The notes: generated by a model from the letters alone, not told the origin. DNA of 64,000 bases from Massilia violaceinigra (GCF_002752675.1 NZ_CP024608.1:1116001-1180000); one strand, 5' to 3'; counted from the stretch's first letter, positions 18,785-27,612 are shown. Made by a program: numbers and translations.

Positions 18785-19726
18785 TCAATGGAAATGCTTT
18801 TGCCGCAATTGGTCGAGCCTGGCGAGATACGCTTGATCGCCCGCGTTAGGATATTGGCGCTGCAGCGCCGCCAGCTCGTCGGCGTAGGCGTTTCGCTGCG
18901 CTTGCTGTTGCTCGCTACGCCGTTCCAGTTGAGAGATATCCTGCGCCCGCTCGCGCGGGAAATGCCGCGCGAGCAAACGATCCCGCAGCTGGTCCGCCGC
19001 CTGTGCATCGCCGGCGTCGAGACGGGCCAGGCCTAGCTCGATGCGGTATTGCCCCATCGGCCCTTCCGCGGCGCGAAGGTCGTCATAAAACGCCCCGTAA
19101 TGCTGGCCGCGCAAATCTTCCACACGGGCCAGGCGCGCCGCCAGCGACATTGCCGCCGCCTCGCCGGCGGCGAATTCGTTGACGGCGGCGGTAAAGCCGA
19201 CCTGCGCCTTCTCGCGCCCGAACCACGCCTGCGCCTCCTCGCGTCCCATCGTTGCTTCGCGCAGCGCAGTCAAGCGTTGCAAGCGCTGCGACAGTGGCGT
19301 GTCCATGTCCTGCACCAGGCGCGCTTGTGCTTCCTTCACGGCGGGCAGGCGCTCGATGGTGCGCGATGCGAGCGCCGCCGCGCGCGAGTCCGGCCAGGCG
19401 GCGATCGCATCGCGCAGCCAGCGTTGGCAATCGTCGATCCCGAGTGCGGCGCATTGCGCCTGGCCCGAGCGCCACCAGTCTTGCAAGCGTCCTTCGCGCA
19501 GCATCTGCGGGCCATTCGCTGCGAGCGTCGCAGCTACCGCCGCGCGCCGCTCCATGCCCGACGCGCGCGGACCAGGCCTGCCTGCGGCAGCGGCTGGTGC
19601 CGCAAACGCCACCGGCGCGGCCGGAGGCGGCGTGACCGAATCGGGCGCCGGCTCCGGCCCCGCGAAACAGGCATAGACGGCCAAAACAGCCGTGGCCAAT
19701 GCGGCAGCCAGGATGGCGGTGCGCAT
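18785..19726 (-). CDS. Lipase-secretion-chaperone-like membrane-anchored protein
   Basis: 313 residues. One N-terminal membrane anchor (AILAAALATAVLAVYACFAG) is followed by a Pro/Ala linker and an all-helical domain. The segment LREATMGREEAQAWFGREKA resembles the helical second half of lipase foldases (LifO), but the conserved RxxFDYxLS motif of true foldases is not found. It starts 5 bases after the sphingomyelinase stop, so it is most likely a periplasmic folding or secretion helper for that enzyme or the ceramidase. Assignment to the LifO family is tentative. Confidence 0.6.
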   Translation of the reverse strand: MRTAILAAALATAVLAVYACFAGPEPAPDSVTPPPAAPVAFAAPAAAAGRPGPRASGMERRAAVAATLAANGPQMLREGRLQDWWRSGQAQCAALGIDDCQRWLRDAIAAWPDSRAAALASRTIERLPAVKEAQARLVQDMDTPLSQRLQRLTALREATMGREEAQAWFGREKAQVGFTAAVNEFAAGEAAAMSLAARLARVEDLRGQHYGAFYDDLRAAEGPMGQYRIELGLARLDAGDAQAADQLRDRLLARHFPRERAQDISQLERRSEQQQAQRNAYADELAALQRQYPNAGDQAYLARLDQLRQKHFH

Positions 19727-19731
19727 CCGGC

Positions 19732-21060
19732 TCAGAAGGCGAACAGGCCGGCCACCGGGAAGTGGTCCGACAAGTCATGCGCGTACCATACCTCCTCGCG
19801 CAGGCTGCGCAGGATGCGCACGTTGTTCTCCTTGCGCACCGGCTGCCGATTGTCGTTCGCCACCAGGATGTAGTCGAGGTATTCGGTGGTGCCGCCGGAC
19901 ACCACGCTGGTGGCGTTGACATTGACCGCCGCGTCGTACGTATAGGCGTAACCGGTGCTCGCCGGCGCCGATGCGCGCAGGATCGACTGCATGCGCGCGT
20001 AATCGTCCGGGAACTTGTACTTGTTGATATTCATGTCGCCGGCGATCAGCAGCGCGTCCGCGGCGGGAATCTTCTTGCTGTCGAGCATGGTGCGGATTTT
20101 TCCGAGGGCATCAAAACGCGCCTGGCGCGCTTCATCGCTATCGGTGGAGGGCGCATGGGTATTGCTCAGGTGGTAGGCTTTGCCATGCTTAAGGATCTGG
20201 ACATAATTGGCGCCCTTGTTGGCCAGGCAGTCCGAGCCGACGCAGCGGTCGAACACGATGGTATCGTCGGCCATGATCGGCCAGCGGCTGAGCACCATGG
20301 AGCCGCCGTTGAGCAAGATGTTTGAAGGAATATCGACCAGGCGCGACTGATAGGGGAAGGCGGCGCCGACCTTGGCGAGGAAGCGCGTGCGGCAGTCATT
20401 GTCGAAGATTTCCTGCAGCGTGACCACGTCGTAGCCGGCCAGATTATCGGCGATCTCGTCCAGCCGCGCGCAAATGTTGTTGGCCACCACGGGCAATGCC
20501 CACACGTTATAGCTCAGGACCTTCAATTCGTCGGCCCCGCTGGCCGGCTCGACCGTGTTCTTGTTGTGAACCACGTAGTGGACATCGTCGTAACCGCCGG
20601 TGAACTTGGCGCGGTAGGAGGCTACCGACGCCTTTTGCGCGAACGTGGTGTCGCGCTGATGGACGTTGCGGTCGCCATACCATGGATCGTCGAAGCCGGC
20701 GCCGCGTGCGGAGTGCCACAGATTGCTCGAAACGAGCGTGCCGGTCAGCTTCTGGCGCAGCACCATGCTGCTGTCGCCACTGCTCACGGTGGTGTCGAAA
20801 TAGAACGTCTTGCCATTGGTGATGCCGACATTCCGGTTCATCCACATCACACGCCGGGTTGCATAGGCGGGAATCACGTTCGCTTCGCGTCCCCAGCTGC
20901 TACCCAGCGCAAGCTGGGCGTCACCGCTTTGACTGACCTGGACCGTTACCGGGGCGGCGGTGGTGTTGGTGACATACACATATGTTTCGGCGTGCGCCGC
21001 GTTGCCAAACAGGGTGCCCAGGCACAGGCAGGATAGAACAAGACGTAAAACGTGCGGCAT
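19732..21060 (-). CDS. Sphingomyelin phosphodiesterase (neutral sphingomyelinase)
   Basis: 442 residues from the ATG at 21060, which has GGAGA upstream and a signal peptide ending SAHAE-like (LFGNAAHAE). Residues about 20-165 form an extra N-terminal domain. The catalytic EEP domain follows: LSYNVWALP, VTLQEIFDN, NTHAPSTDSDEA, LLIAGDMNINKYKFPD, YLDYILV and HDLSDHFPVAGLF. These are the metal-binding Glu, Asp/Asn and Asp-His residues of bacterial neutral sphingomyelinases such as those of Bacillus and Leptospira. The expected reaction is sphingomyelin to ceramide plus phosphocholine, outside the cell. Ceramidase lies just upstream in the operon. Confidence 0.88.
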   Translation of the reverse strand: MPHVLRLVLSCLCLGTLFGNAAHAETYVYVTNTTAAPVTVQVSQSGDAQLALGSSWGREANVIPAYATRRVMWMNRNVGITNGKTFYFDTTVSSGDSSMVLRQKLTGTLVSSNLWHSARGAGFDDPWYGDRNVHQRDTTFAQKASVASYRAKFTGGYDDVHYVVHNKNTVEPASGADELKVLSYNVWALPVVANNICARLDEIADNLAGYDVVTLQEIFDNDCRTRFLAKVGAAFPYQSRLVDIPSNILLNGGSMVLSRWPIMADDTIVFDRCVGSDCLANKGANYVQILKHGKAYHLSNTHAPSTDSDEARQARFDALGKIRTMLDSKKIPAADALLIAGDMNINKYKFPDDYARMQSILRASAPASTGYAYTYDAAVNVNATSVVSGGTTEYLDYILVANDNRQPVRKENNVRILRSLREEVWYAHDLSDHFPVAGLFAF

Positions 21061-21115
21061 GCTGATCTCCGGTGGTTGAAAATGCAGGCTCGATGGGCCA
21101 AAGCGAGGCAATTCT

Positions 21116-23125
21116 TTAGTTGACCTGAAACGTGCGGCTGATGCCGGTCAGCGCGCGGATGCTGCCGTCCCAGCCATTCTTGTAGTTGCCGTCATGCCGG
21201 ATCCGGTATTGGCCGGTGGCGGCATCGGCGGGAATGTCCCACGAAATGGCGGCCTTGGAGCTTCCCCACACCGGATCGACCCTCACCCAGCGGTAAATGG
21301 TGCTCCAGTCGCCATCGGTGGCCACGGTGCGCCAGGCGGCGCCGTCCCAGCGCTGCACTTCAAGGAAGGTGCCGTTCTGGCGCAAGTCGTTTTTCGGGTG
21401 CCCGGTCCAGAACTCGACATCGACCCGCTGGCCGCGCACGTAGCTGGCATTGGCTTGGCGTACCACGTCGCCAAAAGCCTTGAACAGCGGCGTGTTATCG
21501 AGCACCACGCCGGTCTGGAACGACAGCTGCTTGTCCGACAGGTCGCGCGTGGACGCGCTGGCATGGGCCGGCAAGCCTTGCCGCATCGCCGTGGCCAGCT
21601 CGTGGTAGCTTTGCTGGTAGGCGCCCAGTGTCCATTTGCCGAAGTGGGTGGAGGCGCCTTCGTAGTGCTGGGCGTCGTATTCCTCGGGCGTGGTGATGTA
21701 GCCGGAATACGCGTTGGCATAGCCGGCAATGACGACATGCCTGACGCTCTCGCCCAGCGCGGCCTGGACGGTCTCGCGTATGCGGCGGCCAGCCATGACG
21801 GTCAGCTCTCCGGGTGCTGCCACGATCGCCAGCTGGCCAATGCGCACGATCGACACCGGCAGCACTTCCGGCGACCAGGGCACGGGCTGCTGCACGCCTG
21901 GCGAGAGCAGCACCGGTTTGACGCCGTGGCAGTCGCGCACCCATTGCGGCGCCGGCGTGAGGATGCCGCCAAGCGCCTGGAAGAAGGGATTGCCGGCCAG
22001 GTCGCCTTCGTTGAATCCATCCAGGCCGCGGCCATCTTCCGTGCCGGCCGCGAACGCGGTGCCCAGCGCCGCCGGGCAGGTGCCGCGCGCGTGGCCGTCG
22101 GCAAAACTGGCGGCCACGCTGACGCGCGAAAAATCGATGAAGCGCTGGCGGTAGTCCAAGGTGCCGGCCAGCGGCTCGAGCGCGCCGTTGTAGATCGCCA
22201 GCGCCTTTTGCAACTGGCGCTCGCCGATGATGCGCGTGTTGTCGAATTCATTGCGCGTGGGGCCGGTCCCGTCGAGGTTCAGGTTGGGCGTCATGTCGCC
22301 CGCGTTCGACTGCGCGAAGGCCGCGACGAAATCGCCGTCCGCGTTATAGCGCACGCCTTTGAGGTCATGTTCCCAGCGCCAGGCCGCATAGCCCTTGTTG
22401 TCGGGGCTGAGCAGGCGGTTGTTGGGGGCCATCGATACGCCGTGCGTGGCGAACCAGCTGATGACGCCCACATCATCGGCGCCCTGCCTGAAGCGCAGCA
22501 CCGTCATGTCGGGGTCGATCGGGCTGTTCCAGCGCGCGCGTTCGGCCAGCGGATTGCGCTGGTAGGCGGGCAGCGAGCGGTTGTTGCTGGCATCGGTCAG
22601 CTGGCCCTTGCCGATGGCGATGGAGCCCGGTTTCAAGTCGCGGTGCGCCTTGTCGATGGCGGCCACGATGCCGCTGACGATGGCGTCGAAGCTGCGTTTG
22701 TTGTAGCCGTAGGTGGTGATGTTATACAGCGCGTAGTGGGAAAAGCCACCCGACCCGGCGTGCGTATGGGTGGCCGCGAGGATCACGTTGTCGGCCCCAT
22801 ACAGGCTGCCGTACCTGGCCCGCAACTGCTTGAGAACCGCCTGCTGCACGCCCTGGAACACCATGCCCAGGTCGTTGTTGACGAAGATCATGCGCTTGCC
22901 GCTGGCCTGGTCGGCCACGATGAAGGCGCGCGCGCGCTGGCGCATGTGAATGCCGGCGCTCACCTGCGAGAGCGAGGCGTAGCCCATCATGCCCACTTCG
23001 GCGGCTTCGCCGGTGATGTCGGACATGCCGCGTCCAACCATAAAAGGATCGGCGCTGGCCGCGCCGCAGGTCGCCGCCAGCGCCATGGCCAGGGTCAAGC
23101 GCCGGAAAGGAATGTTCGATGCCAT
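21116..23125 (-). CDS. Neutral ceramidase, secreted
   Basis: 669 residues with a signal peptide (LTLAMALAATCGAASAD). It carries the neutral ceramidase landmarks: GRGMSDITGEAAEVGMMGYA at the mature start, the zinc-binding ATHTHAGSGGFSHY, and NNRSLPAYQRNP with the nucleophilic Ser. IAGYANAYSGYITTPEEYD and a C-terminal beta domain also match the family. It hydrolyses ceramide to sphingosine and fatty acid. Length agrees with Pseudomonas ceramidase. It sits 33 bases after the outer-membrane protein gene and 55 bases before the sphingomyelinase start, so the two sequential lipid hydrolases are coexpressed. Confidence 0.93.
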   Translation of the reverse strand: MASNIPFRRLTLAMALAATCGAASADPFMVGRGMSDITGEAAEVGMMGYASLSQVSAGIHMRQRARAFIVADQASGKRMIFVNNDLGMVFQGVQQAVLKQLRARYGSLYGADNVILAATHTHAGSGGFSHYALYNITTYGYNKRSFDAIVSGIVAAIDKAHRDLKPGSIAIGKGQLTDASNNRSLPAYQRNPLAERARWNSPIDPDMTVLRFRQGADDVGVISWFATHGVSMAPNNRLLSPDNKGYAAWRWEHDLKGVRYNADGDFVAAFAQSNAGDMTPNLNLDGTGPTRNEFDNTRIIGERQLQKALAIYNGALEPLAGTLDYRQRFIDFSRVSVAASFADGHARGTCPAALGTAFAAGTEDGRGLDGFNEGDLAGNPFFQALGGILTPAPQWVRDCHGVKPVLLSPGVQQPVPWSPEVLPVSIVRIGQLAIVAAPGELTVMAGRRIRETVQAALGESVRHVVIAGYANAYSGYITTPEEYDAQHYEGASTHFGKWTLGAYQQSYHELATAMRQGLPAHASASTRDLSDKQLSFQTGVVLDNTPLFKAFGDVVRQANASYVRGQRVDVEFWTGHPKNDLRQNGTFLEVQRWDGAAWRTVATDGDWSTIYRWVRVDPVWGSSKAAISWDIPADAATGQYRIRHDGNYKNGWDGSIRALTGISRTFQVN

Positions 23126-23158
23126 CGTTGTCTCCTTTGTACTGGTTGGGATTGACCG

Positions 23159-24052
23159 TCAAAAACGCTTGGCCAGCGACAGGATCAGCGCCGCCCGATC
23201 CACCTTCCTCGTGTTTCCTGAACTATCGGGCACCACCGCCAGTTCGCGGTTGCGCAGGATGGCGCCCGCCAGCTCCGCGCCGAAATCGAGGCCCCAGCGC
23301 GTGTGCACGATGCCCAGCTTGTAGTCCACCAGGTCGGCATCGCGGAAGTGGCGCATCTTTTGAAACCCGATATGCGCAATCAGCTTGTTCCTGCCATCGA
23401 GCTTGTGCTTGATGCCGATGTCGAGCAGCTGCGAGCCGCGCGAGTGCTTCAAGCCTCCGTCGTAGCAGGCGATCGCCTTGCCAGGGTCGCCCCCGGCCAG
23501 CACGGCCGGCAGATAGGTCGATCCGCAGATGGTGGCCGTGTTATTGCCGCGCAGCTCGTCGCTCAGGACATACAGATAGCGCGCCTCGATGGCGCCATAG
23601 GCAAATTCGAACACGCCGTAGCGGGTATCGAATTTGGTGTTGGCCACGCCGGTCGGTTCGCCCGTGGTCCAGTCGATGCCGGTCGGCGCATCGTTGACCT
23701 TCGCGCCCGGGAACCACTCCTGCGCCACGCCTACGCCGAAGTGCCAGCCGTCGGGATTGCCCCAGCGGTAGCCGAGCGCGCCGGTCACCTGCAAACCGTT
23801 TGTGTCGGGGAAGATCTCCTTGCGGACCGTGCCCAGTTGCAGATAGCCGACCACGCCCGATTCGTGCACCGCTTCCATCGTCAACTCGGCGCCGGGGCGG
23901 TTGTAGGTATCGGAGACGCCGCGGTTCTTGCGGTCGGTGAGCACCTTCGCTTCGATGTCGAGCGCGTAGCTTTGGATCGCCCGTTCATCGGCATGGGCCT
24001 GCCCGCTGTGGACGGCGCCCGCCAGCGCGGCCAGCACGACAAATTTGTTCAT
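23159..24052 (-). CDS. Outer-membrane beta-barrel protein of the sphingolipid cluster
   Basis: 297 residues with a signal peptide (FVVLAALAGAVHSGQAHAD). The mature part alternates strand-like segments such as GYLQLGTVRKEIFPD, TGALGYRWGNPDGWHFGVGV, ARYLYVLSDEL and LLDIGIKHKLDGRNKLIAHI. It closes with LAKRF, a C-terminal Phe as in outer-membrane barrels; the general look is that of the TorF-like putative porins. ATGA overlap couples it to the DUF2147 gene. A role in uptake of sphingosine or its products is inferred from position only. Confidence 0.7.
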   Translation of the reverse strand: MNKFVVLAALAGAVHSGQAHADERAIQSYALDIEAKVLTDRKNRGVSDTYNRPGAELTMEAVHESGVVGYLQLGTVRKEIFPDTNGLQVTGALGYRWGNPDGWHFGVGVAQEWFPGAKVNDAPTGIDWTTGEPTGVANTKFDTRYGVFEFAYGAIEARYLYVLSDELRGNNTATICGSTYLPAVLAGGDPGKAIACYDGGLKHSRGSQLLDIGIKHKLDGRNKLIAHIGFQKMRHFRDADLVDYKLGIVHTRWGLDFGAELAGAILRNRELAVVPDSSGNTRKVDRAALILSLAKRF

Positions 24053-24468
24053 GGCGTCTCCCTGGATTTGCAGCCGGCCGGAATGCTGGCCACGCGGGTC
24101 ATGATTTCGGTTTCGCCCAGCAGTTCGCTGCCGATGTAGGCGCGCACCAGCAGCGTGTCGTTCTTGGTGCGCACGACGCCCTTGTAGTTTTTCCTGGTAC
24201 GCGGGTCGTGCACCCAGCCGTTGCGCCAGGCGTCATCCTGCCAGGAGTGCAGTTTGGCGATCATAACGCCGCACGCGTCGTCGGCCGTGCCGGCATCCTT
24301 GTCCCAGACGATGATGCCGCACAGCGCATCCTTCGGCTCGGGACAGGCCTTGAACGCGATGACCGCGGCCTTGTCGGCGCTGAGCCACAGGCCCGGTACG
24401 GTGTCCGGCGCGGCCCATGCCGGCGCCACCCATGCACATGACAGCATCATCATCGCTATTGCTCGCAT
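24049..24468 (-). CDS. DUF2147 domain periplasmic protein
   Basis: 139 residues with a signal peptide (MMMLSCAWVAPAWAAP). The mature part has the DUF2147 pattern: GLWLSADKAAVIAFKACPE, LCGIIVWDKDA and a closing set of strands (RKNYKGVVRTKNDTLLVRAY). DUF2147 proteins are small secreted proteins of unknown role. ATGA overlap links it to the barrel protein and a 30-base gap links it to the PLP enzyme. Its presence in this operon suggests a periplasmic lipid-binding or envelope role, which is an inference. Confidence 0.85.
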   Translation of the reverse strand: MRAIAMMMLSCAWVAPAWAAPDTVPGLWLSADKAAVIAFKACPEPKDALCGIIVWDKDAGTADDACGVMIAKLHSWQDDAWRNGWVHDPRTRKNYKGVVRTKNDTLLVRAYIGSELLGETEIMTRVASIPAGCKSRETP

Positions 24469-24498
24469 CTTGTCTCCTTGGTGTTATGGTCCTTGTGC

Positions 24499-25776
24499 CT
24501 ACGGCATGGGCGTCAGTACCGGCCATCGTTGCGTGATGCGGCCCGACTCCATCACGACGATGTCGCCGAATTGCTGGAGCACGGACTCGCTCTGGCGTGG
24601 CCGAAGGAAGATGACATCGTCCACGTGCAGTTGTTGTGCGCCGGAGCCGAGCAGGACCTGCTGGTTCGACGATGTTCCGTACAGGCCGCTGGGCGCCATG
24701 CCGGCAGGCGAGACGGGATCGGCAAGCCAGTTGCCGCCGTAAATGAACCAGGCGCGCGACTGGTTCACGTCCCACGCGCGGGCGGCGGCGCCGATCCATT
24801 CGACCCCGTTGGGCATGTCGAATCGCGCCGGCGCCTTCAGGACCGGCGTGGCGATGAACGCGGCCGGCGCCAGGTCGCCCAGCAGTTCGGTGTCGAAGTC
24901 GCCCGGCTTGACGAGGGCCGAGCCGATGGCCACTTCGTTGGCCGCGCCTTTGCCGTCATGAAGCCGGTACGTCGGCGAACCGCCGGCGTTGAGGGTCAGG
25001 CCGGCCGGCGCCGCGCCGCCATGCAGTGCCCGCGCCGCCTGCGCCGCATAGTCGCGGTAAATGCCAAGCGCGTTGGACAGGGAGCCCGCGCGTACACCCG
25101 GCAGATCGGGCAGCTTGGAGATGTGGGCGTCGTAACCCATCATGCCCGACCACTGCAGACGCGGTTCCGACTTCACGATGTCGAGCATCTGCTGCAGCGC
25201 GGCCGCACTGGCAACGCCGCCCCGATGCAATCCGACGTCGATTTCGACATTCACGCGCAACTGCAACTGGCGCTGGCGCGCCAGGTCGCGATACTGTGCC
25301 AGGCGCTGGGGACTGTCGACCAGCCATTGCAGCTGGCGCGCCGGATCGAAGCCCCCATTCTTGAAACGGTCGTAGAACTGGGCGGCGGCGGCCACCGGCA
25401 GCGGTTTGCCAAGCAGCAGATCGAGTGCCGGGCGCTGCGCGGCCAGCTGCTCCAGGTATGCCAGGTTGAACACCATCAGGCGCTGCGTGCGCATTGCCGC
25501 GATCAAGTCGTCGAGCAAGGGCAGGCAGGGCAGGGATTTGGCCACCAGGCGCAGGTCCATGCGTCCGCCGAGGTTGCGCATGACCTGGCCGGCATTGGCC
25601 AGCATGCGGTCGCGGTCGAGCACCATGGTCGGCGTGGCGATGCCGGCTGCGCGCAGTGCGCCGGCCATGTGCGCGAAGTAGGCGTCATGCGGGGCGCCAT
25701 GCGCGCGCGGACGCAGCGCAAGCGCGCCGGCGCCCGCCAGGCCGGCGATGGCCATCAGCGCCGTGCGGCGCCTCAT
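24499..25776 (-). CDS. DSD1-family PLP enzyme (D-threonine-aldolase/D-serine-dehydratase-like), exported
   Basis: 425 residues with an N-terminal export signal containing Arg residues (MRRRTALMAIAGLAGAGALA), possibly Tat. The fold-type III barrel follows: ATPTMVLDRDRMLANAGQVM, LRLVAKSLPCLPLL with the likely PLP lysine, NVEIDVGLHRGGV, and LTLNAGGSPTYRLH. The C-terminal domain has the VLLGSGAQQLHVDDVIFLRP metal and substrate region. Family members cleave or dehydrate D-configured beta-hydroxy amino acids. Export is unusual for this family. ATGA overlap joins it to the FAD oxidase gene, which could make exactly such a substrate from sphingosine. Confidence 0.82.
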   Translation of the reverse strand: MRRRTALMAIAGLAGAGALALRPRAHGAPHDAYFAHMAGALRAAGIATPTMVLDRDRMLANAGQVMRNLGGRMDLRLVAKSLPCLPLLDDLIAAMRTQRLMVFNLAYLEQLAAQRPALDLLLGKPLPVAAAAQFYDRFKNGGFDPARQLQWLVDSPQRLAQYRDLARQRQLQLRVNVEIDVGLHRGGVASAAALQQMLDIVKSEPRLQWSGMMGYDAHISKLPDLPGVRAGSLSNALGIYRDYAAQAARALHGGAAPAGLTLNAGGSPTYRLHDGKGAANEVAIGSALVKPGDFDTELLGDLAPAAFIATPVLKAPARFDMPNGVEWIGAAARAWDVNQSRAWFIYGGNWLADPVSPAGMAPSGLYGTSSNQQVLLGSGAQQLHVDDVIFLRPRQSESVLQQFGDIVVMESGRITQRWPVLTPMP

Positions 25777-27155
25777 GCCGGGACCCCGAACAGCGCGCGC
25801 AAATGGGGATTGAGCATGCGCCCGTGCGGATCCATCTGCTGCCTCAGCGCCTGGAAGTCCTTCCAGCGCGGATACAGCGCGGCCAGTTCGGCGGAGCTGA
25901 AATTGTGCAGCTTGCCCCAGTGCGGACGGCCGCCATGTTTGCGAAATACCGGGCCGATTTCGGAGGTCAGGTAGTCGTAGGCTTCGCCGTGCGCCGCATG
26001 CACCGCGATCGAGCAGCTGTCGCGCTGGTAAAAGGGGCTGAGCCAGGCGTCGTCGGCTTTGACGAAGCGAAATTCAAGCGGGAAGAACACCTCGTTGCGC
26101 CGTTCAAGCGTGCGGATCACATCGCGCACGCAGGCGATACCCGCCTCGCGCGGGACGTGGCATTCGGTTTCGTTAAATCGCGTCGGCCGCACGTTCGAGA
26201 GCAGGCGAAACGAGCGGTTGGTGGCGTGTTCGGTCAGGTCCGCGTCGATCAACCTGGCCGCACTCCAGCGCCGCAATTGGGGGAACTTGCCGAGCCAGTC
26301 GCGCAGCTGGCGCAGGTCGCGCAGCATGTCTTCGTCTTGCGACGCCGGCATCTGGATGTCGCTGCCGGCGTAGGCGTCGTGCGTGATGGCGGCGGCATAG
26401 CCGGTAAACGGCAGGTAGTAGAACTCGAAGTGGCGATGGGTACGCGCCAGCTCCGGCGCCAGCTGCAGCATCTCTTCGACCGGCTTTAGCCAGACCTTGC
26501 GGCGCAGATTGTGCGCGGCCACCACGCGCATCGTGGCCCGGGTGATGATGCCAAGGCTGCCCAGCGAGACGCGCGCGGCCGCCATCTGGTCGGCGTGGCG
26601 CTCTTGCTGCCAGTCGATCACGTCGCCCTGCGGCGAGACGATGCGCATGGCGATGACGTCCGCGTGCAGCGCCGGCAGCGCGGCCCCGGTGCCGTGGGTG
26701 GCGGTGCTGATCGCACCGGCCAGCGACTGCATGTCGATGTCGGGCAAGTTGCGCAGCGCCAGGCCGGCGCCGTCGAGCTGGCGCGACACTTGCGACAGGC
26801 GGGTGCCGCCATGCAGGGTGGCGCTCATGGCCGCCTTGTCGTGGGACTGCAGGCCCGCAAGGCGGTCGAGCGACAGGATCGTTCCGCCGGTCGGCACCAG
26901 GGGCGTGAACGAATGGCCGGCGCCGACGCAGCGCACGGCGCCGCCGGACGCGCGCAGCAGCGCGGCGATGGCAGCTTCGTCGGCCGGTGCGACCAGGGCG
27001 CGGGCCGTGCACTGCGCGCTGTCGGACCAGTTTTTCCAGGTGACGGTCGATGCGCTTGCCGACGCCGGGGTGGTGCGGCCGGCCAGCAGGCCCGCAGCCG
27101 CGGCCATCGCCCCGGCTTTCAGGAACAATCTGCGGCGCCGTGACAGGGGGCTCAT
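25773..27155 (-). CDS. FAD-dependent oxidase of the sugar-lactone/alditol oxidase family, Tat-exported
   Basis: 460 residues from the ATG at 27155, which overlaps the cytochrome stop as ATGA; upstream codons in the open frame are discarded. A Tat signal (RRRRLFLKAG then AMAAAAGLLAG) is present. The FAD PCMH domain has VRCVGAGHSFTPLVPTGGTI, LSLDRLAGL and GTGAALPALHADVIAMRIVS. The C-terminal domain ends with RPHWGKLHNFSS, the HWxK element of D-arabinono-lactone/L-gulonolactone/alditol oxidases. It should oxidise an alcohol in the periplasm, probably passing electrons to the neighbouring cytochrome rather than to oxygen. The substrate is inferred to be sphingosine or a product. Confidence 0.88.
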   Translation of the reverse strand: MSPLSRRRRLFLKAGAMAAAAGLLAGRTTPASASASTVTWKNWSDSAQCTARALVAPADEAAIAALLRASGGAVRCVGAGHSFTPLVPTGGTILSLDRLAGLQSHDKAAMSATLHGGTRLSQVSRQLDGAGLALRNLPDIDMQSLAGAISTATHGTGAALPALHADVIAMRIVSPQGDVIDWQQERHADQMAAARVSLGSLGIITRATMRVVAAHNLRRKVWLKPVEEMLQLAPELARTHRHFEFYYLPFTGYAAAITHDAYAGSDIQMPASQDEDMLRDLRQLRDWLGKFPQLRRWSAARLIDADLTEHATNRSFRLLSNVRPTRFNETECHVPREAGIACVRDVIRTLERRNEVFFPLEFRFVKADDAWLSPFYQRDSCSIAVHAAHGEAYDYLTSEIGPVFRKHGGRPHWGKLHNFSSAELAALYPRWKDFQALRQQMDPHGRMLNPHLRALFGVPA

Positions 27156-27511
27156 TGCGCGGCCCCGGCGCTCATGAAGCGGGTCAGTGCGCGCAGGTCG
27201 TCGGGCGAGCAATCGTTGCACTGGCCCCGAGCCGGCATCGCGTTGAGGCCCTCGGCGGCATGCTTGACCATCTGGTCCATGCCTTGCGCGAGACGGCGTT
27301 GCCAGTGAGGGGTGAAACCGGTGAGGGGGGCGCCGCTTGCCGCGACGGCGTGGCAGGCCATGCAGGAGCGTTCGTAGCGTTCGGCCAATTGCGGGTCGCT
27401 CGGACGTGCCGCCTGGGCCCGTTGCAGGTCGGCCGCGCCGGGCTCTCCGGTCGATGCTGAACAGCCACACAAACCCATCGCGACAACCGCCATGCCCAGT
27501 ATCGTTCGCAT
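27152..27511 (-). CDS. Mono-heme c-type cytochrome lipoprotein
   Basis: 119 residues from the ATG at 27511, chosen because GAGGTG lies just upstream; an in-frame ATG at 27532 lacks this. A signal with lipobox-like MGLCGC suggests lipidation. The heme site is CMACH (about residue 50), and the distal Met is probably in the MPARGQCNDC stretch. Two further cysteines (CNDC) are unusual. It is the first gene of the sphingolipid operon and is coupled by ATGA to the FAD oxidase, whose electron acceptor it probably is. Confidence 0.87.
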   Translation of the reverse strand: MRTILGMAVVAMGLCGCSASTGEPGAADLQRAQAARPSDPQLAERYERSCMACHAVAASGAPLTGFTPHWQRRLAQGMDQMVKHAAEGLNAMPARGQCNDCSPDDLRALTRFMSAGAAQ

Positions 27512-27570
27512 CCGTTCACCTCGCAGCCGCATAGTTATCGGAACAACGTTCTGGATAATAACGACGTATC

Positions 27571-27595
27571 AAAAATAAAACAACGTTTTATTTTT
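27571..27595. promoter_or_regulatory. 25-base perfect palindrome, candidate TetR operator
   Basis: Arms AAAAATAAAAC and GTTTTATTTTT flank a 3-base centre. The site lies between the end of the TetR gene and the start of the cytochrome gene, where the promoter of the sphingolipid operon should be. A partial copy of its centre (AACAACGTT) recurs at 27542-27550, closer to the start codon. It lacks the GC stem of a terminator. An operator for the adjacent TetR protein is the simplest reading. Confidence 0.5.
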
Positions 27596-27612
27596 CGCGG
27601 TGTTGCGGGCGT

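Noticed and set aside
21194..23155. A 653-codon plus-strand open frame opposite the ceramidase
   Set aside because: The ceramidase motifs on the minus strand are decisive; the shadow has no recognisable content.
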